Source of the DNA: Jiangella sp. DSM 45060
Lineage (GTDB): Bacteria > Actinomycetota > Actinomycetes > Jiangellales > Jiangellaceae
Length of the DNA stretch: 64,000 nucleotides
Reading direction: 5' to 3'
Assembly: GCF_900105175.1 (NCBI RefSeq)
Contig: NZ_LT629771.1
Span: 3,596,001 to 3,660,000 of the forward strand
Each line of letters starts with the position of its first letter. Positions within the stretch are counted from its first letter, which is position 1. Of the stretch, positions 24,675 to 32,788 are shown in pieces. The notes beneath the pieces are model-generated. The model had not been told where the DNA came from, ran no database searches, and saw only the letters and a list, made by a program, of their open reading frames with translations. The position numbers and the translations under genes are program-made.

Positions 24675-25189
24675 GCCTCCTTCGATTCGGCGAAGGCCTC
24701 GGAGCCGAGCACGTCGCGCAGCCGGTCCAGGCCGCGCGCCGTCTGGCTCTTGACGTTGCCGGTGCTGCAGTCGAGGAGGTCGGCGACCTGCTCGACCGAG
24801 AGGTCCTCCCAGAACCGCAGCACGAGCGTCGCCCGCTGCCGCGGCGGGACGACCGCCAGGGCCGCCAGCAGCCGCTCCCGCGTGTACGGGTCCCCGGCGT
24901 CCGCCGGGTCAGCGGCGGCGAAGTCCGGGACGACGTCGACGGCATGCTCGCGCCGCCACGGCCGCCGGGTCCCGTCGATGTGGGCGTTGACGAGGACCCG
25001 CCGGGCGTATGCGAGCAGGTCGTCGCCGCGGTACAGCCGCCGCCACGACACGTACAGCTTGGTCAGCGCCTCCTGGACGAGGTCCTCCGCGGCGTGCCAG
25101 TCGCCCGTCAGCAGGAAGGCGGTTCGCAGCAGCGCACGGCGCCTGGCGGTGACGAAGTCCTTGTATGACGCCTCGTCCGCTGCGTGCAT
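24671..25189 (-). CDS. SigE-family ECF RNA polymerase sigma factor (duplicate)
   Basis: The 172-residue sigma factor has region 2 (RRALLRTAFLLTGDWHAAED, VQEALTKLYVSWRRLYRGDD) and region 4 (VPPRQRATLVLRFWEDLSVE, then LLDCSTGNVKSQTARGLDRL). Region 4 is almost identical to that of the sigma factor at 22852. The two genes read in the same direction, each followed by a membrane-partner gene. It has its own ECF-type promoter at 25233-25260, between it and hisG. Recognition specificity is probably shared with its paralogue, which would let the two cross-regulate. Confidence 0.92.
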   Translation of the reverse strand: MHAADEASYKDFVTARRRALLRTAFLLTGDWHAAEDLVQEALTKLYVSWRRLYRGDDLLAYARRVLVNAHIDGTRRPWRREHAVDVVPDFAAADPADAGDPYTRERLLAALAVVPPRQRATLVLRFWEDLSVEQVADLLDCSTGNVKSQTARGLDRLRDVLGSEAFAESKEA

Positions 25190-25232
25190 CCACCGCCTCC
25201 GCTGCCGTTCCGGGTGAGGTCCTCACCGGGTG

Positions 25233-25260
25233 CACGGAACGGCGGTCGCTCCGGGTTGCA
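25233..25260 (-). promoter_or_regulatory. ECF-type promoter ahead of the duplicate sigma/partner pair
   Basis: On the minus strand TGCAACC (25254-25260) is followed after exactly 17 bases by CGTG (25233-25236). The flanking sequence matches the site at 23417-23444, differing at one position in the 17 bases around the -35 element. This conservation in otherwise unrelated intergenic DNA supports a shared regulator, most simply the sigma factors themselves. Confidence 0.6.
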
Positions 25261-25281
25261 TCGCTGCGTCCCAGGAACGGT

Positions 25282-26133
25282 TCAGATGCGGCAGGCCAGG
25301 ATCTCCGTCACCAGGATGGCCCGCGCGCCGACCGCCCACAGGTCGTCCATCACCTTCTGCGCCTCGGACCGCGGCACCATGGCCCGGACGGCGACCCAGC
25401 CCTCGCGGTGCAGCGGCGACACCGTCGGCGACTCGAGGCCCGGAGTGAGCGCGCTGGCCTCGTCGACGTGGTCGGCGCGGATGTCGTAGTCCATCATCAC
25501 GTAGCCGCGGGCGACCATGACGCCGTTGAGGCGGCGCAGCAGCAGGTCGATGGCGGACGGACGCTCGCCGCCGGCGCGGGCGATGAGGACGGCCTCGGAG
25601 CGCAGGATCGGCTCGCCGACGACCTCGAGCCCGGCCTGCCGCAGCGTCGTCCCGGTCTCGACGACGTCAGCGATGACGTCGGCGACGCCCAGCTGCACGG
25701 CCGTCTCGACGGCGCCGTCGAGCCGAACCACCGACGCGTCGACGCCGCGGTCGGCGAGGTAGTCGCGCAGCAGACCCGGGAACGACGTGGCGACCCGCAG
25801 GCCGCCGAAGTCGGACACCTTCTCCGCGGTGCCCGGCCGCGTCGCGAAGTGGAAGCTGGAGCCGCCGAAGCCGAGCGGCAGCAGCTCCTCGGCCGACGCA
25901 CCGGAGTCGAGCAGCAGATCGCGCCCCGTGATCCCGGCGTCGACCGTTCCCGCACCGACGTACACCGCGATGTCGCGCGGACGCAGGTAGAAGAACTCGA
26001 CGTCGTTGTCGGGGTCGCGCAGCACCAGCTCGCGGCCGCCGTCGGCGCGCTGCCGGTAGCCGGCCTCGCGCATCATGTCGGCGGCCGGTCCGGACAGCGA
26101 GCCCTTGTTGGGCACGGCGATGCGAAGAGTCAT
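25282..26133 (-). CDS. hisG: ATP phosphoribosyltransferase HisG (long form)
   Basis: The 283-residue enzyme catalyses the first step of histidine synthesis, joining ATP and PRPP. It starts at ATG 26133 (MTLRIAVPNKGSLSGPAAD). Conserved parts are LRPRDIAVYVGAGTVDAGIT, the PRPP loop ADVIADVVETGTTLRQAGL and the C-terminal regulatory domain typical of the long form (GWVAVRAMVPRSEAQKVMDD). The long form binds histidine for feedback inhibition. hisE ends one base upstream, so hisE-hisG form a unit downstream of the riboflavin operon. Confidence 0.96.
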   Translation of the reverse strand: MTLRIAVPNKGSLSGPAADMMREAGYRQRADGGRELVLRDPDNDVEFFYLRPRDIAVYVGAGTVDAGITGRDLLLDSGASAEELLPLGFGGSSFHFATRPGTAEKVSDFGGLRVATSFPGLLRDYLADRGVDASVVRLDGAVETAVQLGVADVIADVVETGTTLRQAGLEVVGEPILRSEAVLIARAGGERPSAIDLLLRRLNGVMVARGYVMMDYDIRADHVDEASALTPGLESPTVSPLHREGWVAVRAMVPRSEAQKVMDDLWAVGARAILVTEILACRI

Positions 26134-26134
26134 G

Positions 26135-26398
26135 TCAGAGCCTTTCGTAGACGTCGGCGAGGGTGATGCCGCGGGCGAGCATGAGCACCTGAACGTGGTA
26201 GAGCAGCTGCGAGATCTCCTCGGCCGCTCGTTCGGTGCTCTCGTGCTCTGCCGCCATCCACGCCTCGGCGGCCTCTTCCACGACCTTCTTGCCGACGTGA
26301 TGGACCCCATGGCGGACCGCCTCGACGGTGCCGGAACCGGCCGCACCGGACTCCACCTTCGCCGACAGCTCGACCCAGAGGTCCTCGAAACTCTTCAC
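26135..26398 (-). CDS. hisE: Phosphoribosyl-ATP pyrophosphatase HisE
   Basis: The 87-residue protein hydrolyses phosphoribosyl-ATP to phosphoribosyl-AMP, the second step of histidine synthesis. The diagnostic segments are [40 protein letters not shown] and [20 protein letters not shown], with the acidic residues that hold Mg. GTG 26398 ([14 protein letters not shown]) gives the normal family start; a start at 26446 would add 16 residues with no support. It precedes hisG by one base. Confidence 0.93.
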   Translation of the reverse strand: MKSFEDLWVELSAKVESGAAGSGTVEAVRHGVHHVGKKVVEEAAEAWMAAEHESTERAAEEISQLLYHVQVLMLARGITLADVYERL

Positions 26399-26543
26399 GT
26401 CGCACAAGGGTACGGAAACGGTGGCCCTCGCCGCCGCCCGGTTCACGAGGCGGACAGTCCGGGCCGCGCGACCAGCGCGCTTCCGCCCGCATCCGGCCCG
26501 CCTCGGGCGTCACCCACCAGCGGGCGAGCCGTCTCCGTCCGCG

Positions 26544-27020
26544 TCAGGCGTAGCAGGCGCGCAACGCGACGACCGTGGCCAGCGCGGCCTGCGTCGCCTC
26601 GTAGCCCTTGTCCTCCTTGGACCCCGGGAGCCCGGCCCGCGCCAGCGCCTGCGCTTCGTCGTCGCAGGTCAGGACGCCGAAGCCGACCGGCACCCCGGTG
26701 TCGACCGCGACCCGGGTGAGGCCGTCGGTGGCCGCCTGGCAGACGTAGTCGAAGTGCGGCGTCTCGCCCCGGACCACCACGCCGAGCGCCACGACCGCCT
26801 CGTAGTTGGCCCGCGCCAGCCGCGCCGCGACGACCGGCAGCTCGAACGAGCCGGGCACCCGCAGGATCAGCGGGTCGTGCACCCCGGCCTCGTCCAGCGC
26901 CCGCTGCGCACCGGCGATCAGGCCGTCCATGACCTGCTGATGCCACAGCGACGCGACGACCGCGACCCGGAGGTCGCCCACCTTGCCCACCTGCAGTTCG
27001 GGCGCGCCCTGACCACTCAT
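26544..27020 (-). CDS. ribH: 6,7-dimethyl-8-ribityllumazine synthase RibH
   Basis: The 158-residue enzyme condenses the pyrimidine and butanone phosphate precursors to lumazine. It has [35 protein letters not shown] and the active-site part [20 protein letters not shown] with the catalytic His. Its ATG overlaps the ribBA stop. It normally assembles into an icosahedral shell or pentamer. It is the last rib gene of the operon. Confidence 0.96.
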   Translation of the reverse strand: MSGQGAPELQVGKVGDLRVAVVASLWHQQVMDGLIAGAQRALDEAGVHDPLILRVPGSFELPVVAARLARANYEAVVALGVVVRGETPHFDYVCQAATDGLTRVAVDTGVPVGFGVLTCDDEAQALARAGLPGSKEDKGYEATQAALATVVALRACYA

Positions 27021-28282
27021 CGTCCGGTGTCCTCTCGTTCCGCGGAATCCTCAGAGCCTGGCAGATCGCCCAGGTCGTGGCCCATGCGGTCCCGCTTCGT
27101 CGTCAGGTACCGCAGGTTCTCGGGGTTGACGGCGACCGGCAGCTCGACCCGCTCGGCCAGCTTGAGCCCGTATCCCTCGACGCCGGTCAGCTTGGCCGGG
27201 TTGTTCGTCATCAGCGCGATGGTGTGCACCCCGAGGTCGGCGAGGATCTGCGCGCCCGTCCCGTAGTCGCGGCCGTCGGCGGGCAGGCCCAGCTCGACGT
27301 TGGCGTCGACGGTGTCGAGGCCGCCGTCCTGCAGCTCGTACGCCTGCAGCTTGTGCGCCAGCCCGATGCCGCGGCCCTCGTGGCCGCGCAGGTACACGAC
27401 GACGCCGCGGCCGGCGCCGGCGACGAGGTCCATGGCGGCGCGCAGCTGCGGGCCGCAGTCGCAGCGCAGCGAGCCGAACGCGTCGCCCGTCAGGCACTCG
27501 GAGTGCAGCCTGACCAGCACCGCCTCGTCGCCCACCGCGTCGGCACCGACGTCGCCCATGACCAGCGCGACGTGCTCGCTCCCGTCGAGGACGTCGCGGT
27601 AGGCGTGCGCCGTGAACGTGCCGTGAGCCGTCGGCAGGCGGGTCGTGGCGACCCGTTCGATCTGCCGCTCGGTGCGGCGGCGGTACCGGATGAGGTCGGC
27701 GATCGAGATCATCGCCAGCCCGTGCTCGTCGGCGAACTCGCGCAACGCCGGCGCCCGCATCATCGAGCCGTCGTCGTGGACGATCTCGCACAACACGCCC
27801 GCGGGCGTCAGGCCGGCCAGCCGGGCGAGGTCGACCGCGGCCTCGGTGTGACCGGGACGGGTGAGCACGCCGCCCTCGCGCGCACGCAGCGGGAACACGT
27901 GACCCGGCCGGCTGAGCTCGTACGCCTCCGTCGCGGAGTCGGCCAGCACCCGCGCCGTGTGGGCGCGCTCGGCCGCGGAGATGCCGGTCGTGATACCGTG
28001 CCGCGCGTCGACGGACACGGCGAACGCGGTGCCCTTGCGGTCCTCGTTGACGACGGTCATCGGCGGGAGGTCGAGCCGGTCCAGTTCGCCGCCGAGCATC
28101 GGGACGCAGATGACGCCCGACGTGTGCCGGATGGTGAAGCCCATCAGCTCCGGCGTGGCCTTGGCAGCGGCGAAGATCAGGTCGCCCTCGTTCTCCCTGT
28201 CCTCGTCGTCGACGACGACCACCGCCTTGCCCGCGGCGATGTCGGCGATCGCCCGCTCGACGGTGTCCAGTTGCACGGTCAT
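27017..28282 (-). CDS. ribBA: Bifunctional RibBA: DHBP synthase / GTP cyclohydrolase II
   Basis: The 421-residue protein carries both entry activities of riboflavin synthesis. Residues 1-200 are 3,4-dihydroxy-2-butanone-4-phosphate synthase: [17 protein letters not shown] holds the acidic Mg-binding residues, and [20 protein letters not shown] is the substrate loop. Residues 205-400 are GTP cyclohydrolase [22 protein letters not shown] contains the three Cys that bind zinc, and [20 protein letters not shown] the catalytic loop. Both ends overlap neighbouring genes by four bases, so ribE, ribBA and ribH are translationally coupled. Confidence 0.97.
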   Translation of the reverse strand: MTVQLDTVERAIADIAAGKAVVVVDDEDRENEGDLIFAAAKATPELMGFTIRHTSGVICVPMLGGELDRLDLPPMTVVNEDRKGTAFAVSVDARHGITTGISAAERAHTARVLADSATEAYELSRPGHVFPLRAREGGVLTRPGHTEAAVDLARLAGLTPAGVLCEIVHDDGSMMRAPALREFADEHGLAMISIADLIRYRRRTERQIERVATTRLPTAHGTFTAHAYRDVLDGSEHVALVMGDVGADAVGDEAVLVRLHSECLTGDAFGSLRCDCGPQLRAAMDLVAGAGRGVVVYLRGHEGRGIGLAHKLQAYELQDGGLDTVDANVELGLPADGRDYGTGAQILADLGVHTIALMTNNPAKLTGVEGYGLKLAERVELPVAVNPENLRYLTTKRDRMGHDLGDLPGSEDSAEREDTGR

Positions 28283-28989
28283 GCGTCCACCTCTGTCGTG
28301 TTCTCGCCGGTCCCGCCCGTTCCGCCGGCCTCGCCGGCCTCGCCCGCTCCGCCGGCCTCGCCCGCTCCGCCGGCCTCGCCGGTTCCGCTGGCCCCGCGCT
28401 TCTCGCTCGCCAGGAGCCGCTCGACGTACTTCGCGACCACGTCGACCTCGAGGTTCACGCCGTCGCCCGGTTGCCGCCGGCCGAGCGTCGTCAGCTCGAG
28501 CGTGGTCGGGATGAGGCTCACCTCGAACCAGTCGGCGCCGAGCCCGGACACCGTCAGCGAGACGCCGTCGACGGCGATCGATCCCTTCTCCGCGACGTAG
28601 CGCAGCAGCCCGGCGGGCGCCTCGACGCGCACGACCTCCCAGCGGCTGCCCGGCGTGCGCGACACCACCGTGCCGACGCCGTCGACGTGGCCCTGCACGA
28701 TGTGGCCGCCGAGCCGGTCGCTGGCCCGCACCGCCCGCTCGAGGTTGACGACGTCGCCGGTGCCCAGCTTCGCCAACGTGCTGCGGTCGAACGTCTCGCG
28801 CATGACGTCGACGGTGAAGGTGTCGCCGTCGATGGCGGTGACGGTCAGGCAGACGCCGTCGACGGCGATCGACGCGCCGTGCACGGCGTCCTCGGCGACC
28901 TTCGGGCCGCGGACGGTGAGCCGCCCGTCGTCGGCGTCGCCCTCGATGGCGACGAGCTCGCCCAGTTCCTCGACGATCCCGGTGAACAT
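28279..28989 (-). CDS. ribE: Riboflavin synthase RibE, with repetitive tail
   Basis: The 236-residue enzyme dismutates two lumazines to riboflavin. It has the two homologous lumazine-binding halves: [20 protein letters not shown] with [19 protein letters not shown], then [14 protein letters not shown] with [20 protein letters not shown]. After residue 200 it has an unusual Gly/Ala/Glu tail ([20 protein letters not shown] and similar), encoded by an 18-base repeat around 28,320-28,390. The tail is not part of the enzyme fold. ribBA starts before its stop, so they are coupled. Confidence 0.95.
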   Translation of the reverse strand: MFTGIVEELGELVAIEGDADDGRLTVRGPKVAEDAVHGASIAVDGVCLTVTAIDGDTFTVDVMRETFDRSTLAKLGTGDVVNLERAVRASDRLGGHIVQGHVDGVGTVVSRTPGSRWEVVRVEAPAGLLRYVAEKGSIAVDGVSLTVSGLGADWFEVSLIPTTLELTTLGRRQPGDGVNLEVDVVAKYVERLLASEKRGASGTGEAGGAGEAGGAGEAGEAGGTGGTGENTTEVDA

Positions 28990-28993
28990 GGCC

Positions 28994-30505
28994 TCACGCC
29001 TTCCTGTGGTCGTGCGGGGTTGCGGTGATGCGCAGATCGGGCCCGACCATCCGCACGTCGGCGACGTCCAGCCTGATCGCGGCGTCGATGGTGTTCACGC
29101 CGGCGTCGGCCAGCGCGGCCGGTCCGGCGCCGAGCAGAGCGGGCGCGACGTAGCCGACGACCCGGTCGATCAGACCGGCCCGCCAGAACGCCCCGGCCAG
29201 CGTCGGGCCGCCTTCGAGCAGCACGTAGCGCTGGCCGCGCTCGTAGAGCTGGGTCAGCAGCCTGGTGAGGTCGACGCGCCCGTCAGCGGTCGCCCCGACC
29301 TCCTCGGCCGTCGCGATCCACGTCTCCGCCTCGTCGTCGCGCACCCGCGCCGACGCCGGCGTCGTCCCCCCACTGTCGACGACGACCCGCAGCGGCTGCA
29401 CCACTGCCGGCCCGCCCGGCGGCAGGGCACCCTGCGGCGCGCTGACGCCGCCTGCCCCAGCGCCGGTCACGGCAACGCCGCCGCCTGCCCCAACGCCGCT
29501 ACCTGTCCCAGCGCCACCGCGAACCGCGTCGCCGGCGTCGAGCACGACAGCACCGCCATCGCCGGTCACAGCGCCGCCGCGGCCCGCCTCAGCGCCACGA
29601 GCCGCTGCGCCGCCGTCGCGAGCCGAACCGCCGTCGCCGGGCAGACCGTGGACGCGGGCCGGCCGTGCGTCGTCGGGGACGTGGGCCGGCGGCAGGTCGC
29701 CGGAGACGTGCCCAGGCGGCAGGTCGCCGGGGACGTGGGCCGGCGGCAGGTCGCCGGAGACGTGCCCAGGCGGCAGGTCGCCGGAGACGTGCCCAGGCGG
29801 CAGGTCGCCGGAGACGTGCCCAGGCGGCAGGTCGTCGGCGCTGGTCTCCGTGACAGCCGGGTCGGCCGGGTCGAGCCGGACGGTGAGCTGCGGATCGTCC
29901 GCCCGCACGGTCCCCGCCCCGACGACCACGGTGTCGACCGCGGCGCGGAGCCGGTGCACGTCAGCACGGGCCTCGGGTCCGGTGATCCAGCGGCTGGTGC
30001 CGTCGGCGGCCGCGCTCCTCCCGTCGAGCGTCGCGGCGAACTTCCAGACCACGAACGGCCGATGGGTGCGGAACGGCGTGAGCCAGCGCGCGTTCGCCTC
30101 GGCCGCCTCGTCCGTCAGCACGCCCAGCTCCACGTCCACGCCGTGCGCCCGCAGCGTCGCCGCTCCCCCGGCGGCGGCCGGGTTCGGATCGGCGACGGCC
30201 ACTACCACCCGCGCGACGCCGGCCGCGAGCAGCGCCTGCGTGCACGGTCCGGTGCGCCCGGTGTGGTCGCACGGCTCCAGCGTCACGACGGCGGTGCCGC
30301 CACGGGCTCGTTCGCCGGCCTGGGTGAGGGCGTTGACCTCGGCATGCGGGCCGCCGGGCCAGGCGTGCCAGCCCTCGCCCACCGTCGCGCCGGTCGCGTC
30401 GAGGACGACGCAGCCGACGTCGGGGTTGGGTGGCGTCGTGGAGGCGCCGTTCAGGGACAGCTCGATGGCGCGGCGCATGGCCGTCAGCTCCACCGGACTC
30501 GCCAC
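28994..30505 (-). CDS. ribD: Bifunctional deaminase/reductase RibD with large low-complexity insert
   Basis: The N-terminal 150 residues are the pyrimidine deaminase: MRRAIELSLNGASTTPPNPD, HAEVNALTQAGERARGGTAV and EPCDHTGRTGPC carry the zinc ligands. The reductase domain opens with RPFVVWKFAATLDGRSAAAD and DVHRLRAAVDTVVVGAGTVR, and closes with VLLEGGPTLAGAFWRAGLID. Between about residues 220 and 375 the reductase is interrupted by a Pro/Gly/Ala-rich stretch beginning with six copies of SGDLPPGHV. This makes the protein 503 residues long, against about 350 in the usual family. The GTG start has GAGGAGG about 6 bases upstream. The gene is under the FMN riboswitch. Confidence 0.93.
   Translation of the reverse strand: MASPVELTAMRRAIELSLNGASTTPPNPDVGCVVLDATGATVGEGWHAWPGGPHAEVNALTQAGERARGGTAVVTLEPCDHTGRTGPCTQALLAAGVARVVVAVADPNPAAAGGAATLRAHGVDVELGVLTDEAAEANARWLTPFRTHRPFVVWKFAATLDGRSAAADGTSRWITGPEARADVHRLRAAVDTVVVGAGTVRADDPQLTVRLDPADPAVTETSADDLPPGHVSGDLPPGHVSGDLPPGHVSGDLPPAHVPGDLPPGHVSGDLPPAHVPDDARPARVHGLPGDGGSARDGGAAARGAEAGRGGAVTGDGGAVVLDAGDAVRGGAGTGSGVGAGGGVAVTGAGAGGVSAPQGALPPGGPAVVQPLRVVVDSGGTTPASARVRDDEAETWIATAEEVGATADGRVDLTRLLTQLYERGQRYVLLEGGPTLAGAFWRAGLIDRVVGYVAPALLGAGPAALADAGVNTIDAAIRLDVADVRMVGPDLRITATPHDHRKA
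29678..29839. repeat. Six copies of a 27-bp tandem repeat inside ribD
   Basis: Units begin GACGTG at 29678, 29705, 29732, 29759, 29786 and 29813, each 27 bp, with few differences between copies. Each unit encodes nine residues of the form SGDLPPGHV in ribD, so the frame is kept. The repeats form the start of the low-complexity insert in the reductase domain. Confidence 0.9.
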
Positions 30506-30510
30506 CGGAC

Positions 30511-30532
30511 CCTCCTCGCCTCATCGGGCGAG
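30511..30532 (-). promoter_or_regulatory. Hairpin overlapping the ribD ribosome-binding site
   Basis: On the minus strand CTCGCC (30527-30532) and GGCGAG (30515-30520) can pair around a six-base loop. The 3' arm overlaps GAGGAGG (30511-30517), the ribosome-binding site of ribD. It lies between the FMN riboswitch and the start codon, so it could hide the site when the riboswitch is bound. This role is an inference. Confidence 0.45.
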
Positions 30533-30615
30533 CTCCGGGGCGGACGCGGGTGCGCCACAGACGACCGGCTCGGCGGTACGGACGCGCACCAGGACGCGAC
30601 CCGCCGAGACGGCCG

Positions 30616-30757
30616 CGCGTGCTACCTCCCATCCGGACTTTCACCGTCGGTCCCGGAGTTCCACCGGGTCAACCGTCCGTCGCCCGCTGGTGCGGACGCC
30701 GACCGGGTCGCGGACTGTCACCGCCGGTTCGGATTTTCACCGACCCCGGAGCACGCG
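30616..30757 (-). ncRNA. FMN riboswitch (RFN element)
   Basis: On the minus strand the conserved RFN blocks appear in order: GGGGTCGGTGAAAATCCG, ACCGGCGGTGACAGTCCGCG, GTTGACCCGGTGGAACTCCG, and GACCGACGGTGAAAGTCCGG followed by ATGGGAGGTAGCACG. The closing stem P1 is formed by CGCGTGCT (30750-30757) and AGCACGCG (30616-30623), 8 bp. It lies about 110 bases upstream of ribD and should repress the operon when flavin mononucleotide is high. No terminator hairpin with a T-run follows, so control at translation is more likely. Confidence 0.95.
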
Positions 30758-30889
30758 TCGTGTCTCTTGAAGCCTAACCTCCACCGCGCGGAACGCATTC
30801 CCCGGCCACACTCCGTGCTTCTTCTCACATGGGGATCACCTCCTGACCCTTATCACCTCGTCGCCAGAACCGTGTCGCATCCGCCCAGC

Positions 30890-31513
30890 TCAGACCCCCT
30901 CCCAGTTGTCGGCGGCCGACGGCGCCAGGGCCGACCAGACGTCGGCGAGCGCGGGCACGTCGACGGTGAGCGGCCACGGGTGGTCGGTGCTGAACCTCGC
31001 CGACGTGGCCGGGGTGCGTTCCGTGTACGCGCCCGTCGCCGCGTCGCGGCGCAGCTCGGTGACCTCGACATCGGGCGGGCGGCGCCGCGGGGTCACGATC
31101 CAGTACGCAGGCACGCCCGCCCGCGCGTACAACGCCCGCTTCGTCACGGTGTCGCGCAGCGCCGACGTGGACGACACCACCTCGACCACCAGCGTCAGCG
31201 CACCGACCGGGATCGGTGTGGTCTCGGCCAGCGCCACCTGCGCCACCACGACGTCGGGCCGCACCTCGTCGTGCTCGCCGATGTGCACCGGCTGGCCGCG
31301 ATCGACGACGAGCGGACTGCCCCGGTTGGCGACCTCGAGGGTGTTCGCCAGCCACCGCCAGACCGCGGTCTCGGCGACGGACGGCGGCGGCGACACCTGG
31401 ACGCACCCCTCGATGACCTCGTAGCGCGGCCCGCCGTCGGGCAGGGCACGAAGGTCGGCGGCGCGGTAGCCGCGTGATCCGGGCGAGTGGGCCAGCAACT
31501 GGGCAACGTTCAC
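30890..31513 (-). CDS. Uma2-family (PD-(D/E)XK-like) protein
   Basis: The 207-residue protein shows the Uma2 pattern: GPRYEVIEGCVQVSPPPS, the acidic site in HDEVRPDVVVAQVALAET, and LTLVVEVVSSTSALRDTVTK followed by KRALYARAGVPAYWIVTP. The conserved Asp, Glu and Lys fit the restriction-endonuclease-like fold. These proteins are common in actinobacteria and cyanobacteria, but their biological role is not established. The start is GTG 31513. No methylase or partner is adjacent, so a restriction function is not supported here. Confidence 0.9.
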   Translation of the reverse strand: MNVAQLLAHSPGSRGYRAADLRALPDGGPRYEVIEGCVQVSPPPSVAETAVWRWLANTLEVANRGSPLVVDRGQPVHIGEHDEVRPDVVVAQVALAETTPIPVGALTLVVEVVSSTSALRDTVTKRALYARAGVPAYWIVTPRRRPPDVEVTELRRDAATGAYTERTPATSARFSTDHPWPLTVDVPALADVWSALAPSAADNWEGV

Positions 31514-31873
31514 GACGACTCCTCGGGGTGCTGCACGCCTGCCGGCGGAGCGCGGACGATCCGCGCCTCACACCACGCTAAGCAGCTCGAACGCCGATTG
31601 TCGCCTCGAAATCGCGGCTCGGCGGTTGCCCGTTTCCGGGCAAGTCTGCCCGAGCGAATCGAGTCCGTCCGGGCTAACTTCCGGGCTAACTCCCGACCTT
31701 GCGAAACGCCGGAAAGCACGCTCAGCGAGGCCGGGATTTCCTGTGAGTCCGGCCGCCGCAGCCCGTTCTGCCCCGGCCGGACGCCGGGCAACCGGCCCCA
31801 CCGCGCGCCCGGCTCACAGGGTTCTCCCAGAAGCTCCCCGGAACCGCCCGGATCGGCCGGTCACGATCGCCTC
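31514..31873. other. Intergenic region between divergent Uma2 and ABC genes
   Basis: This 360-base gap has lower GC than its surroundings and no convincing gene. It holds a perfect hairpin, TTGCCCG (31626-31632) with CGGGCAA (31637-31643) around TTTC, and two adjacent 12-base direct repeats of CCGGGCTAACT[T/C] at 31669 and 31681. These lie where promoters of both genes are expected and could be operator half-sites. No specific regulator can be assigned. Confidence 0.5.
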
Positions 31874-32788
31874 ATGACGACGATCGAGCTACGCGGACTG
31901 ACCAAGCGCTACGGACCCGACATCGTGGTGGACGACGTCTCGTTCACCGTCGAACCCGGCCAGGTGACCGGGTTCCTCGGGCCGAACGGCGCCGGCAAGT
32001 CCACCACGATGAAGATGATCACAGGGCTGGCCGCGCCGACCCACGGATCGGTGACGATCGGCGGCCGCCGCTACCGCGACCTGCCCGTCCCGCTGACGAC
32101 GGTCGGCGCGCTGCTCGACGCCGGCGCCGTCCACGGTGGCCGGACCGCCCGCGACCACCTGCTGGCGCTCGCACTGAGCAACGGGCTGCCCCGCCGCCGG
32201 GTCGACGAGGTGCTCGCACGGACCGGGCTCGACGGCGTGGCCGGCAAGCGCGCCGGCGGGTTCTCGCTGGGCATGCGGCAGCGGCTCGGGATCGCGGCGA
32301 CCCTGCTCGGCGACCCGCAGGCGCTGATCTTCGACGAGCCGGTGAACGGGCTGGACCCCGAGGGCATCCGCTGGATCCGCGACCTGATGCGCACGCTCGC
32401 GCGGGAAGGGCGGTCCGTGCTGGTGTCCAGCCACCTGATGAGCGAGATGGCGCAGAGCGCCGACCACCTCGTCGTCATCGGCCGTGGCCGGGTCATCGCG
32501 GACACCGGCATGAGCGAGTTCCTGCGCGCCAGCGGCGAGGGCACCGTCCTCGTCCGCACGCGCGAGCCGCGCGCGTTCGCCGTGCGGCTGACCGCCGCCG
32601 GCGCCACCGTGCGCGAAGGGCTGGAGTCGTCGCTGGTCGTGTCGGGCATGAGCAGCGACGACGTCGGCGCGCTCGCCGCCTTCCACGGCGTGGCCCTGAG
32701 CGAGCTCACCCCGCAGCGCGCCTCCCTCGAGGACGCCTTCATGGAGCTGACCAGGGACAGCGTCCAGTATCAGGGGGTGGCCGCATGA
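31874..32788 (+). CDS. ABC transporter ATPase, drug/bacitracin (BcrA) type
   Basis: The 304-residue ATPase starts at ATG 31874 (MTTIELRGLTKRYGPDIVVD). It has Walker A LGPNGAGKSTTMKMI, signature FSLGMRQRLGIAATLLGDPQ, Walker B LIFDEPVNGLDPEG and H-loop SSHLMSEMAQS. The ending extension with VALSELTPQRASLEDAFMEL is the family's usual C-terminal regulatory part. It is the DrrA/BcrA type of exporter ATPase, paired with the permease that overlaps it by ATGA. A two-component system lies downstream, as in many drug-sensing ABC clusters. Confidence 0.92.
   Translation: MTTIELRGLTKRYGPDIVVDDVSFTVEPGQVTGFLGPNGAGKSTTMKMITGLAAPTHGSVTIGGRRYRDLPVPLTTVGALLDAGAVHGGRTARDHLLALALSNGLPRRRVDEVLARTGLDGVAGKRAGGFSLGMRQRLGIAATLLGDPQALIFDEPVNGLDPEGIRWIRDLMRTLAREGRSVLVSSHLMSEMAQSADHLVVIGRGRVIADTGMSEFLRASGEGTVLVRTREPRAFAVRLTAAGATVREGLESSLVVSGMSSDDVGALAAFHGVALSELTPQRASLEDAFMELTRDSVQYQGVAA

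Noticed and set aside
29265-30770. Plus-strand open frame of 501 codons opposite ribD and the riboswitch
   Set aside because: Its repeats mirror the 27-bp units, it crosses the riboswitch and it has no conserved motif.
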